43,591 bases of DNA from Patescibacteria group bacterium (GTDB lineage Bacteria; Patescibacteriota; Patescibacteriia; Buchananbacterales; GWA2-38-13): contig JAQTQO010000008.1 in assembly GCA_028712155.1 (NCBI GenBank), positions 1 to 43,591 on the forward strand. Reading direction: 5' to 3'. Position 1 is the stretch's first letter, and every line of letters starts with the position of its first letter. The translations under genes and the position numbers were made by a program. A model generated the notes under the pieces. The model made no database searches. It was not told where the DNA came from and saw only the letters and a list, made by a program, of their open reading frames with translations. Shown one piece after another: positions 8,305-17,936 of the stretch.

Positions 8305-9219
8305 ATGGCAGACAAATACCGGGTCACTCCCAAGGAGTTCAAGGGAACCATTGAACGTCTAAGCAAGCGGACGTTTCGTACGCCGTTCGTGCCGAAGCGG
8401 GCGGAAAAAGAAGTAAAAACTACCATCCGCAAGATCGGCATCGGCAGCGCGTACACCCAATCAACGCCCAAGATAAAATTCCTGCGGGCGATCGGTGACC
8501 TGCAGGCCCGAGGGGTATTCAAACAGGCCAAGGATTTGGCGCCCAAGCGCATCTACGAGGATATCCAAGAGGAACGCGCGACGGCGGCGAATGCCGGGAG
8601 CAACGTGTCACTCGGGCTCAACCGCCTGCCGGCGGAAGGGCTCACGACGCGCGAATTCGTTGACTACTGCCGCCGGTCCGGCGTCGACGTCACGGGCATC
8701 ATGGGAAAGCTCAGCCTCACGCCGGGACCCAAAGCCCCCCGGCCGGGTGCCGAACCGCACATCACCAAAACCCAGATGTCTGAAATTCTCCGCATCGCAA
8801 GGCGAGAGGGGAAGATCGCACATGGCAACATCGGAAAAAGCATTGCGCAGATGAAGGAGCAGCAACACCGTTACATGATCGAAGGACTGGATGATGAGCA
8901 GCGGCAGATGCTCCACCGCTACCTGGCCGCGGTCGCCAGCGGAGAGATGAGTCGCGAGGATCTTCCGCCGGGTATCGAACGCACCGCCGGACGGTATACC
9001 CAGGGCGGCGCACTGCACGCCGCCAACCAAAAACCACCCACCACGAGCACCCGGCGAGCGGGGCAGCAAGAAGACCTCGAACTGAAAACGCACGCTACCA
9101 CGGCTTCCGCACTCGGGCGCCGGCCCACACCCAAAGGGCCGAAATCCAGTTCGCAACGGTACGGGAAATCGGTCAGCCACCGCCCGGAACTGGCAAACCT
9201 CTCATTTGATATTGACTAA
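8305..9219 (+). CDS. hypothetical basic protein
   Basis: 304 residues, rich in Arg and Lys, without hydrophobic helix or signal peptide, so probably cytoplasmic. The N-terminal 50 residues are strongly basic (KEFKGTIERLSKRTFRTPF). Residues about 150-215 look helical and charged (MSEILRIARREGK...MLHRYLAAVA). The C-terminal third is low-complexity, rich in Thr, Pro and Ser. No family was recognised. It has its own promoter and is followed 33 bp later by an MBL-fold gene on the same strand. Nucleic-acid binding would fit the charge but is only a guess. Confidence 0.7.
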   Translation: MADKYRVTPKEFKGTIERLSKRTFRTPFVPKRAEKEVKTTIRKIGIGSAYTQSTPKIKFLRAIGDLQARGVFKQAKDLAPKRIYEDIQEERATAANAGSNVSLGLNRLPAEGLTTREFVDYCRRSGVDVTGIMGKLSLTPGPKAPRPGAEPHITKTQMSEILRIARREGKIAHGNIGKSIAQMKEQQHRYMIEGLDDEQRQMLHRYLAAVASGEMSREDLPPGIERTAGRYTQGGALHAANQKPPTTSTRRAGQQEDLELKTHATTASALGRRPTPKGPKSSSQRYGKSVSHRPELANLSFDID

Positions 9220-9252
9220 CATACCTCCGTTCGATTCCTCACCTTTTTGGTT

Positions 9253-9870
9253 ATGCAGATCACTTGGCACGGCCTCGCATGTTTCCGCCTCCAGGCGGAC
9301 GGCGCGGTGTGCATCACCGACCCGATATTTACCGGCAGCGGATTGCGCGGGCCGCGGCTGAATGCCGCCTCCATCACGCTGAGCGATCGGACGACGGTTG
9401 GCAAACTCGGCAGCCTCGGCGATCCCGCACCGCGCATCATCGCCGGTCCGGGCGAGTATGAGGCCGGGGGGATTCTGGTGGAAGGCATCACCCTCTCCGC
9501 CGAGGGGCACCACACCGCGTACCGGATTATCGCGGACGGCATCAACGTCATCGTCGTGGGGATGCTGCCCAAACTTCCGTCGCCGGAAGCGGCCGAATCC
9601 CTGGCCGGCGGCGACATCCTGCTGCTGCCGGTCGGCGGCGGACCCGTCATTACCGCGGCGGAAGCCGCCAAACTGGTGGGGTGGCTGGAACCGCGCATCG
9701 TTATCCCGTGCTGCTACAAAATTCCCGGACTGGAAATAAAACTTGACCCGCTGGACAAATTCTGTAAGGAAATGGGCATCTGCCCGAAAGAAACGCTGCC
9801 GAAACTGAAAGTGAGCCGCAAAGATCTCCCCGCCGATGAGATGAAAGTTATGGTGCTGGAAAAATCCTGA
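9253..9870 (+). CDS. degenerate metallo-beta-lactamase-fold protein
   Basis: 205 residues from the ATG at 9253. The start (MQITWHGLACFRLQ) and the pattern DPIFTGSGLRGPR ... VVVGML ... GGDILLLPVGGG ... PRIVIPCCY match the YtkL/UPF0173-type MBL fold, where a strand-rich alpha-beta core carries metal ligands. Here the HxHxDH motif is absent and the usual G-H-S-C-F start reads GLACF. Hydrolase activity is therefore doubtful, and a structural or binding role is likelier. Family members of this reduced type occur in CPR genomes. It lies 33 bp downstream of the basic hypothetical gene. Confidence 0.75.
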   Translation: MQITWHGLACFRLQADGAVCITDPIFTGSGLRGPRLNAASITLSDRTTVGKLGSLGDPAPRIIAGPGEYEAGGILVEGITLSAEGHHTAYRIIADGINVIVVGMLPKLPSPEAAESLAGGDILLLPVGGGPVITAAEAAKLVGWLEPRIVIPCCYKIPGLEIKLDPLDKFCKEMGICPKETLPKLKVSRKDLPADEMKVMVLEKS

Positions 9871-9945
9871 AATTGCCCCTCACCGGATGCACCTCAAAAA
9901 CTGCGGCGGTATAGTACGAAAAAATCGGTGATGGTTCAATGGGGT

Positions 9946-9964
9946 ATACCCCGTTAGACAATGG
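9946..9964 (+). repeat. left arm of a 19-bp perfect inverted repeat
   Basis: ATACCCCGTTAGACAATGG, matched by its exact reverse complement at 10036-10054. Its outer part belongs to a 12-bp palindrome GGGGTATACCCC (9941-9952) that the right arm lacks. Confidence 0.95.
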
Positions 9965-9970
9965 ACAGTC

Positions 9971-10000
9971 TTGACAACGGCAAATTTACTGGAAATATAT
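9971..10000 (+). promoter_or_regulatory. promoter-like sequence between the inverted-repeat arms
   Basis: TTGACA (9971-9976), then an AT-rich block AATATATG at 9994-10001 that offers a -10 at 17-19 bp spacing. It would drive the 10053 gene and gyrA. The -10 is not a clean match. Confidence 0.45.
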
Positions 10001-10035
10001 GGGCGAACTAATACCGAGAGAGAATTCGTGTTCGA

Positions 10036-10054
10036 CCATTGTCTAACGGGGTAT
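10036..10054 (-). repeat. right arm of the 19-bp perfect inverted repeat
   Basis: CCATTGTCTAACGGGGTAT. The ATG of the downstream gene (10053-10055) begins inside the last two bases of this arm. Confidence 0.95.
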
Positions 10055-10763
10055 GGGAAATGACCGGCCAAGCTCCCCTCCGCCCGGGAGGCTCCTGTGG
10101 ATCCTCATCGCCCTGGCGGCGGGCACCGCAGTCCTCGCGACCGCCTCGTTCTGGCCAACGCGGATGGGGGAGCATCGCGGCAGCGCCGGAGCAAGCGCCG
10201 ATCCGTCCCGCGAGATTATCGCACGGTGGCAAACCGGACTGGCTGATATCGTTACCACCTTTGAGAACAGCGCCCGCACGCTCAAAAAAAACCTCACCGA
10301 TCTCCAGCAGCAAATGGCATCATTAATGCCCACCCCGCTGGATACCGCCGCGGCCACCGCCATCCAGCAACGCCTGGAACAGCGCATCGCCGGAACGCTC
10401 GGTCTTGATTGGAACGGTCTGACTGCCGCGCTCCCATCCGATTGGTCCGGACACATCGTCACCCTGCCGCCCGCCGACAAATCCAAGCCGCAAACCACGT
10501 TGATGCTGCAAAGCCGTGCCCCGTGCACTGCATGTAAAACCGCTGACGGGTGTCCCAAAACTCCCGCTATCACCCTCGCCTTTTACCCGCCCGATATCAT
10601 ACCGACACCCGTCCAAATTTCAGACTGCCGAATGGAAACCATTGCCACCACGACTGCCTATACACTGATCGATACGTGCGGAAACGACCCCTGTGAAGAG
10701 CGAAAAGAAATTCGCCAGATGGTCGTTTCCCATCTCACCCTGACACCTACCACCCAACCCTAA
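10053..10763 (+). CDS. hypothetical single-pass membrane-anchored protein
   Basis: 236 residues. A short Pro-rich cytoplasmic start is followed by one hydrophobic helix (about 14-34: LLWILIALAAGTAVLATASF), then an extracytoplasmic part with a helical segment (55-125) and a C-terminal domain with seven Cys (CTACKTADGC, DC, DTCGNDPC). The Cys pattern suggests disulfides or metal binding. No family was recognised. The start codon overlaps the right arm of a 19-bp inverted repeat. The stop TAA is 3 bases before gyrA, so the two are cotranscribed, which is an unusual partner for gyrA. Confidence 0.75.
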   Translation: MGNDRPSSPPPGRLLWILIALAAGTAVLATASFWPTRMGEHRGSAGASADPSREIIARWQTGLADIVTTFENSARTLKKNLTDLQQQMASLMPTPLDTAAATAIQQRLEQRIAGTLGLDWNGLTAALPSDWSGHIVTLPPADKSKPQTTLMLQSRAPCTACKTADGCPKTPAITLAFYPPDIIPTPVQISDCRMETIATTTAYTLIDTCGNDPCEERKEIRQMVVSHLTLTPTTQP

Positions 10764-10766
10764 CCT

Positions 10767-13247
<2,481 letters not shown>

Positions 13248-13311
13248 TCGCGGTCGCGTCGGACGAATCCGGCTACCCGGCCGGACGGCGAAATTTCGCC
13301 CGCCAGGGGAC

Positions 13312-13340
13312 TTGCATTATTCGCCGCTATCTGGTACAAA
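13312..13340 (+). promoter_or_regulatory. promoter of rpmF
   Basis: TTGCAT (13312-13317), 17-bp spacer ending in TGG, TACAAA (13335-13340). Leader about 33 nt with SD AGGAAAGG ahead of the ATG at 13380. Confidence 0.65.
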
Positions 13341-13379
13341 TACGTGCTTACGTTTCACTTTTAGGAAAGGAAAACTCCC

Positions 13380-13619
13380 ATGGGTATTCAAGGAAAACGC
13401 CGTTCCCGTTCCAAAAAACGCCGCGGCTGGGCGCACCGCGCGCTCGTCGGCTTGGCGCTAACGCGGTGTCCGGCCTGCCACAAAATGACGCCGCCGCACC
13501 GGGCGTGCGCGTTCTGCGGAAATTACCGCGGGCGAAAAGTCGTCACCATCGCGGCCAAATCGTCGGCCAAGCATAAACCGGCCGCGGCAAAACCGGAGAA
13601 AGAAACGAAGAGCGCCTAA
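13380..13619 (+). CDS. rpmF: 50S ribosomal protein L32
   Basis: 79 residues. Typical basic N-terminus (KRRSRSKKRRGWAHRA) and zinc ribbon with two Cys pairs (CPAC at about residues 30-33, CAFC at 43-46), followed by NYRGRKV and an Ala/Lys/Glu tail a little longer than usual. L32 is a component of the large ribosomal subunit. A strong SD (AGGAAAGG) lies 7 bases before the ATG. It has its own promoter and leads the nusB-rnc-pilT stretch. Confidence 0.95.
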   Translation: MGIQGKRRSRSKKRRGWAHRALVGLALTRCPACHKMTPPHRACAFCGNYRGRKVVTIAAKSSAKHKPAAAKPEKETKSA

Positions 13620-13707
13620 CGGATTTGCACCGCGACCATGTCCCGGCCGTCCGGGACTCCGTAAAACATCCATCATTCGCGCGTGATTATCAACGTTCCT
13701 TCGCAAT

Positions 13708-14220
13708 ATGTCCAACCGACATCTGGCCAGAACGATTGCGCTCCAGACACTCTATCAGTGGGATTTCAACGGACAGCAATCCGACCAGCTGTCGCAAATG
13801 ATCGCCCGCAACTTCCGCGAATTCGCGCCGGATTTTGACGACGGGGGATTCGCCGAAACGCTGGTGTCGGGCGTCATCAAAAATCAGACCGCCATCGACC
13901 GGCAAATCGTCGATCATGCGCCGGAATGGCCGCTGGAGCAGATCACCACGGTCGACCGCAACGTCCTGCGCATCGGCATCTTCGAACTCCAGTTCGATCC
14001 GGAAATCCCGGCAAAAGTCGCCATCAACGAAGCGATCGAATTGGCCAAAACGTTCGGCGGCGAAAGCTCGGGAAAATTCGTCAACGGGGTCCTCGGCACC
14101 ATCTATAAGGAAATGGAAGCGGCCGGAGCGGAAAAAATTGTTAACGCGAAGACCAAGCCGGCGCCCGTCGATCCGGCGGTCACGCCGACCGCACCCGAAG
14201 CACCCACCTCGATAACGTAG
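13708..14220 (+). CDS. nusB: transcription antitermination factor NusB
   Basis: 170 residues. All-helical RNA-binding protein that, with NusE (S10), binds boxA RNA during rRNA transcription. Family blocks: [13 protein letters not shown] near the start, VSGVIKN at about 52, [22 protein letters not shown] at 74-95 and [30 protein letters not shown] at 103-132. The last 30 residues are a Pro/Ala/Thr-rich tail beyond the usual end. Downstream rnc follows after 99 bp. Confidence 0.93.
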   Translation: MSNRHLARTIALQTLYQWDFNGQQSDQLSQMIARNFREFAPDFDDGGFAETLVSGVIKNQTAIDRQIVDHAPEWPLEQITTVDRNVLRIGIFELQFDPEIPAKVAINEAIELAKTFGGESSGKFVNGVLGTIYKEMEAAGAEKIVNAKTKPAPVDPAVTPTAPEAPTSIT

Positions 14221-14319
14221 TCGATCAGCCCGCTTACCTTTTGCGGCAATTCGCCTTGCGCGCCATCGCGCACCGGCGGAATTACCGCCACAGGTAAACC
14301 GGCGGTCACAGATACCGCC

Positions 14320-15015
14320 ATGCCACCAGAATTTGAAACCTTGGCGCAGCAGCTCGGGGTTTCGTTCAAAAACATCGATCTCCTGAGGCAGGCGCTCGTC
14401 CACCGTTCCTACCTCAACGAGAATCCGGGATTTCACCTCGGCCACAATGAGCGGCTTGAGTTTTTAGGCGATGCCGTCATTGAGCTGGTGGTCACCGAAC
14501 ATCTCTACAGCAACTACCCCAACCCCGAAGGCGAACTGACCAACTGGCGCGCCGCCCTGGTCAACGCCAAAATGCTGGCGAAGATCGCCAACGACATCGA
14601 GCTTGAACCGTACCTGTACCTCAGCCGAGGGGAAGCGGCCGACACCCAGGGGAAAGCCCGCCAGTACATCCTCGCCAACGCGTTTGAGGCCGTCGTCGGC
14701 GCGCTGTACCTCGATGCCGGCTACGCCGCGGCCCAGGCATTCCTCGCGCGCTTCCTGCTCCCCCAGCTCCCCATCATTTTGGCGGGGCAGCTCTACCACG
14801 ACCCCAAGAGCCTCTTCCAGGAAGCCGCCCAGGATCAGCTCGGCATTACCCCCACCTACCAAGTGCTCAAGGAGCACGGTCCGGACCACGCCAAACATTT
14901 CACGGTCGGCTTGTACCTGGGCGATGAACTGGTCGCCGAGGGCGAAGGCTCGAGCAAACGCGACGCCCAGGAGCAGGCAGCCGAACGCGGGTTGAAAGTG
15001 AAGGGGTGGGAATGA
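14320..15015 (+). CDS. rnc: ribonuclease III
   Basis: 231 residues. Endoribonuclease for double-stranded RNA (rRNA processing). The RNase III domain carries the signature HNERLEFLGD (42-51; Glu44, Glu47 and Asp51 match E. coli Glu38, Glu41 and Asp45). The second metal-site block reads ILANAFEAVVGALYLDAG: Glu123 matches E. coli Glu117, but Asn120 replaces the usual Asp114. A double-stranded RNA-binding domain follows at about 160-230 (DPKSLFQEAAQ ... GSSKRDAQEQAAERGL). Terminator downstream at 15052. Confidence 0.95.
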   Translation: MPPEFETLAQQLGVSFKNIDLLRQALVHRSYLNENPGFHLGHNERLEFLGDAVIELVVTEHLYSNYPNPEGELTNWRAALVNAKMLAKIANDIELEPYLYLSRGEAADTQGKARQYILANAFEAVVGALYLDAGYAAAQAFLARFLLPQLPIILAGQLYHDPKSLFQEAAQDQLGITPTYQVLKEHGPDHAKHFTVGLYLGDELVAEGEGSSKRDAQEQAAERGLKVKGWE

Positions 15016-15051
15016 AAGGAAAAACGTTCCCAAAAAGACTATTGACAGAGC

Positions 15052-15074
15052 GGCGCGGGAGCGCCTCTTTTTTT
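15052..15074 (+). terminator. intrinsic terminator of rnc
   Basis: GGCGC/GCGCC stem (15052-15056 / 15061-15065) with loop GGGA, followed by TCTTTTTTT. Confidence 0.8.
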
Positions 15075-15088
15075 GATGATGGAATAAA

Positions 15089-15097
15089 TGGTATACT
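15089..15097 (+). promoter_or_regulatory. extended -10 promoter of pilT
   Basis: TGGTATACT; the -35 position holds only a T-run that is the tail of the rnc terminator. Predicted start near 15104, leader about 12 nt with no clear SD. Confidence 0.5.
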
Positions 15098-15115
15098 GTG
15101 GACGGTTAATAAGCC

Positions 15116-16162
15116 ATGGATATGACGCTCGATGAACTCTTCAGAATCGCGGTGGACCGCAAGGCCTCTGACCTCCACCTGGTGGTCGGACTCCCTCCGA
15201 TCGTGCGGATAGACGGCGCCCTGCAGCAACTTTCAGCCAAACCCAAGCTGACGGCGACGGAAATCCGCAGCCTCCTGAATTCGATCCTGACGGAGAAACA
15301 GAAAACCATCCTGGAAAATGAAAAGGAGCTGGATCTCTCGTACGAGCTCCGCGGCGCCGGGCGGTTCCGCGTCAACTGCCACTGGGAGAAGGACTGCCTG
15401 GGTATGGTGGCCCGCGTCATCAGCAAGGATATCCCCACGCTGGAGCACATCAACGTGCCGCCGATCGTCTACGACCTGCTGCAGCTGCAGCAGGGGCTCA
15501 TCCTGGTCACCGGCCCCACCGGTTGCGGCAAATCCACGACGCTGGCGGCGATGATCAACCACATCAATATTCAACGTTCGGTGAACATCATTACCCTGGA
15601 AGACCCGATCGAGTTCGTCTTCACACCGATCAAATCCATCATCAAGCAGCGCCAGCTCAACACCGACATGCTCAGCTTTGGCAACGCCCTGGTGCACGTA
15701 CTGCGCCAGGATCCTAACGTCATCATGGTCGGCGAGATGCGCGACCTCGAAACCATCGGCACGACCATCACGCTGGCGGAAACCGGCCACCTGGTGCTGG
15801 CGACGCTCCACACGCACAACGCCGCGCAGACGATGGACCGCATCATCGACATTTTCCCGCCCCACCAGCAGCCGCAGATCCGGCTGCAGCTTTCCATCAC
15901 CCTGCGCGCCATTCTGTCGCAACGGCTGATCCCCCGCAAGGAAGGCGGCCGCGTGGCCACCCGCGAGGTGCTCATCAATACGCCGGCCGTCGCCAACCTC
16001 GTGCGCGAGAACAAAATTGCCCAGATCAAATCGGTGCTGCAGACCAGTGCGGAGGAGGGGATGGTCACCATGGACCAGGACCTCATCAACCTCTACCGCA
16101 AGGAAGAAATCAGCAAGGAGACCGCGCAATTCCACATGCTCAACCCCGAACTGCTCGACTGA
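15116..16162 (+). CDS. pilT: type IV pilus retraction ATPase PilT
   Basis: 348 residues, normal for PilT, the hexameric ATPase that depolymerises pili at the inner membrane. N-terminal PAS-like domain (KASDLHLVVGLPPIVRIDG), Walker A GPTGCGKSTT (about 139-148), Walker B NVIMVGEMRD (about 202-211), His box TLHTH and a C-terminal block AVANLVRENKIAQIKSVLQTS that corresponds to the AIRNLIRE retraction motif. No zinc Cys module, unlike PilB. An in-frame ATG two codons on (15122) is an alternative start. It has its own promoter and terminator and is separated from the PilB-like gene by 12 kb. Confidence 0.95.
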   Translation: MDMTLDELFRIAVDRKASDLHLVVGLPPIVRIDGALQQLSAKPKLTATEIRSLLNSILTEKQKTILENEKELDLSYELRGAGRFRVNCHWEKDCLGMVARVISKDIPTLEHINVPPIVYDLLQLQQGLILVTGPTGCGKSTTLAAMINHINIQRSVNIITLEDPIEFVFTPIKSIIKQRQLNTDMLSFGNALVHVLRQDPNVIMVGEMRDLETIGTTITLAETGHLVLATLHTHNAAQTMDRIIDIFPPHQQPQIRLQLSITLRAILSQRLIPRKEGGRVATREVLINTPAVANLVRENKIAQIKSVLQTSAEEGMVTMDQDLINLYRKEEISKETAQFHMLNPELLD

Positions 16163-16189
16163 CCGGACCGCCTCCCCATGCGAGCGGGC

Positions 16190-16220
16190 ACGCCCCTGCC
16201 ACAGCAGGGGCGTTTGATTT
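16190..16220 (+). terminator. intrinsic terminator of pilT
   Basis: 10-bp stem ACGCCCCTGC/GCAGGGGCGT (16190-16199 / 16204-16213), loop CACA, then TTGATTT. Confidence 0.85.
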
Positions 16221-16227
16221 CCCGCCG

Positions 16228-16255
16228 TTGACTTTCCATCGCGACGTGCTAGGGT
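16228..16255 (+). promoter_or_regulatory. promoter of tRNA-Arg
   Basis: TTGACT (16228-16233), 16-bp spacer ending in TGC, TAGGGT (16250-16255). The tRNA-Pro promoter uses the same two hexamers. Confidence 0.65.
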
Positions 16256-16287
16256 AGTGAAAGCAGCCGGCTCAGCATTTTTCTCCT

Positions 16288-16359
16288 GCACCCGTGGTGA
16301 AATGGATATCACAACAGGCTTCGGACCTGTTGTTGGGGGTTCGAATCCCTCCGGGTGCA
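16288..16359 (+). tRNA. tRNA-Arg (anticodon TCG)
   Basis: 72 nt. Acceptor GCACCCG/CGGGTGC plus A73; anticodon stem ACAGG/CCTGT with loop CTTCGGA, so anticodon TCG reading CGN Arg codons; T-arm GGGGGTTCGAATCCC. CCA is not encoded. Its last 24 nt recur, diverged, 70 bp downstream. Confidence 0.95.
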
Positions 16360-16405
16360 ATAGAGAAATGCTAAGTACCAGCCAAATAATTAAGCCCAAA
16401 GGTGT

Positions 16406-16429
16406 GGGGTGAAAATCCCTCCGGGTGCA
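16406..16429 (+). repeat. remnant copy of the tRNA-Arg 3' end
   Basis: 24 nt matching 16336-16359 with three mismatches, all in the T-loop. The last 16 bases, including the acceptor 3' strand and discriminator, match throughout. It has no upstream tRNA half. Confidence 0.85.
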
Positions 16430-16478
16430 CGAGAGAGACGCGGAGTGGTACCGTCCGGAAATATTTTCAGCCGATGCT

Positions 16479-16997
16479 ATGGCCATCAACCAAGACCCGC
16501 ACATCCACCAAATGGTCATGTGCGCCAACATTTTTGTGCGCCGCGACGGCCGCTACCTTTTACTGCGACGCTCGGAGCAAAAAAAATTCTTACCAAGCAT
16601 CGTGCATCCGATCGGCGGAAAGCTGGATACCGATGAAAATCCGTACCTGGGCGTGCAGCGCGAGTTGATGGAGGAAGCCGGTCTGCAAGCAAAGAACCTC
16701 CGGCTCAAAGCGGTCCTGCTGGAAATCAAACCGCACCCCGGCCACATGCCGCACAACTGGATGATTTTTTATTTCACCGGCGACTACGCTTCGGGTGAGC
16801 TGAATTCGACCGATGAGGGCAAACACGTGTGGCTAACCCCGGATGAAATCATCAAACAAAAACTGTTTCCGTCGCTACGCGAGATCATTACCTACATCCT
16901 GAACCCCGACGACGGCCCGGTGTTTGCCACCTTTGCCTGGGACCAGCACGGCGCAATCGTTCAGAAAACCAAACGCATTGATGCGTGCGCCCGGTGA
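16479..16997 (+). CDS. Nudix hydrolase family protein
   Basis: 172 residues from the ATG at 16479; an in-frame GTG at 16425 lies inside the tRNA-Arg remnant and is rejected. Nudix enzymes hydrolyse nucleoside diphosphates linked to another group. The complete Nudix box Gx5Ex7REUxEExGU is present: G of GGKLDTDE, then RELMEEAGL (about residues 48-71 of this start). The substrate cannot be predicted. A strong UUCG-loop terminator follows. Confidence 0.9.
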   Translation: MAINQDPHIHQMVMCANIFVRRDGRYLLLRRSEQKKFLPSIVHPIGGKLDTDENPYLGVQRELMEEAGLQAKNLRLKAVLLEIKPHPGHMPHNWMIFYFTGDYASGELNSTDEGKHVWLTPDEIIKQKLFPSLREIITYILNPDDGPVFATFAWDQHGAIVQKTKRIDACAR

Positions 16998-17026
16998 ATT
17001 GGCAGCTTTTTGAGTTGGTTTAAATG

Positions 17027-17053
17027 ACCCTGCTTCGGCAGGGTGATTTTTTT
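17027..17053 (+). terminator. intrinsic terminator of the Nudix gene
   Basis: ACCCTGC/GCAGGGT stem (17027-17033 / 17038-17044) with TTCG tetraloop, then GATTTTTTT. Confidence 0.9.
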
Positions 17054-17063
17054 AGTTAATAGA

Positions 17064-17092
17064 TTGACAAAATACATATAATATGATATCTT
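17064..17092 (+). promoter_or_regulatory. promoter of the 17212-17844 gene
   Basis: Perfect TTGACA (17064-17069), 17-bp spacer, TATCTT (17087-17092), in a very AT-rich stretch unlike the surroundings. Confidence 0.65.
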
Positions 17093-17098
17093 AATATA

Positions 17099-17211
17099 TT
17101 CGTACATTAAAAAATTCGGCAGCCGGTATTTTTTTGGCTCAATTGAGCAACATTTATTGAGCTATAAATGTACCGGTTACCGAAAAATTCAACCCAAACA
17201 AGGAGGATGTC
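17099..17211 (+). promoter_or_regulatory. structured leader with a three-way-junction shape
   Basis: About 113 nt. Outer stem CCGGTA/TACCGG (17123-17128 with 17171-17176) encloses a palindrome GCTCAATTGAGC (17137-17148) and a hairpin CATTTAT/ATAAATG (17151-17157 with 17164-17170, loop TGAGCT). A strong SD AGGAGG (17201-17206) lies 5 bases before the GTG. No known riboswitch class was recognised. Confidence 0.45.
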
Positions 17212-17844
17212 GTGGATCAGACCGAAGTCGTCGGAGTCCCGCTGGACAAGGGCGTCTTGGGCGCGCTGGTATTCATCGTGAAGTTCTACTTCACGAACCC
17301 TTCTCAGATCCCCCCGGGGATCCCCCAGAAGGACCGGCTCGAGAACTCCGAGCTGGATGCGTACCACGCCGCCATGATGGGGCTCTTGGGCCAGGAAGCC
17401 CTTGGGACCCTCGGGCGTCTCCGGGAGGGACGGGTGGACACGGGTATCTGTGTCATCCAGAACCTTCCCGCTGTCCAAGTGGGTGTCTTGCGGCGAGGGT
17501 TCGCGAACAACGAGCTCCGACTCATTGACGCCCATTGGTTCCGACTGGAACCGAGGGAACCGGGCCGGAAGCCCAAGTTCGTGGTCAACCTGACCTTCGC
17601 GCAGGTCCGGCACGCGGACGTGGTGCTCCCCGAACTGCCCCGCAAGACCGTCGAGGCGCTCCGCGCCTTGGCCAACACCACGTGGGCGTTCTGCCACGTC
17701 TGGGACAACAGTCCCATCCCCGTGGCCACGGTGAACTGCGTCGGCCGCCAGCCCGACGCGAAGCCCACGAACGCGATCGTCGTGCGGCAGCGCATCGTGT
17801 GCGCTGTTCCAGTCGCCCAGCGACTGGAAGAGAAGGACGAGTAG
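17212..17844 (+). CDS. hypothetical protein with strong expression signals
   Basis: 210 residues, starting with GTG after the SD AAGGAGG. No signal peptide, membrane helix or recognised domain. It has three Cys and a mixed alpha/beta look; segments such as DTGICVIQNLPAVQVGVLRRGF and PKFVVNLTFAQVRHADVVLPELP suggest strands. Codon use differs from many neighbours: AAG and AAC dominate and Lys AAA is rare. It has its own promoter, a structured AT-rich leader and a strong terminator, so it is an isolated unit, possibly acquired. No function is proposed. Confidence 0.7.
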   Translation: MDQTEVVGVPLDKGVLGALVFIVKFYFTNPSQIPPGIPQKDRLENSELDAYHAAMMGLLGQEALGTLGRLREGRVDTGICVIQNLPAVQVGVLRRGFANNELRLIDAHWFRLEPREPGRKPKFVVNLTFAQVRHADVVLPELPRKTVEALRALANTTWAFCHVWDNSPIPVATVNCVGRQPDAKPTNAIVVRQRIVCAVPVAQRLEEKDE

Positions 17845-17869
17845 TTCTCGCCCTCACCGCCCTTTCGTC

Positions 17870-17914
17870 GGAGCCGAGAAGTCATTTGACAACTCGGCTC
17901 CATTTTTTTATTTT
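17870..17914 (+). terminator. intrinsic terminator of the 17212-17844 gene
   Basis: 9-bp stem GGAGCCGAG/CTCGGCTCC (17870-17878 / 17893-17901), then ATTTTTTTATTTT. Confidence 0.9.
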
Positions 17915-17936
17915 CCTACGATAACCACGAGATAAT

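Noticed and set aside
15042-15047. TTGACA upstream of pilT as its -35
   Set aside because: It lies 45 bp before the TATACT -10 and ahead of the rnc terminator, far outside a workable spacer; the promoter is better described as an extended -10.
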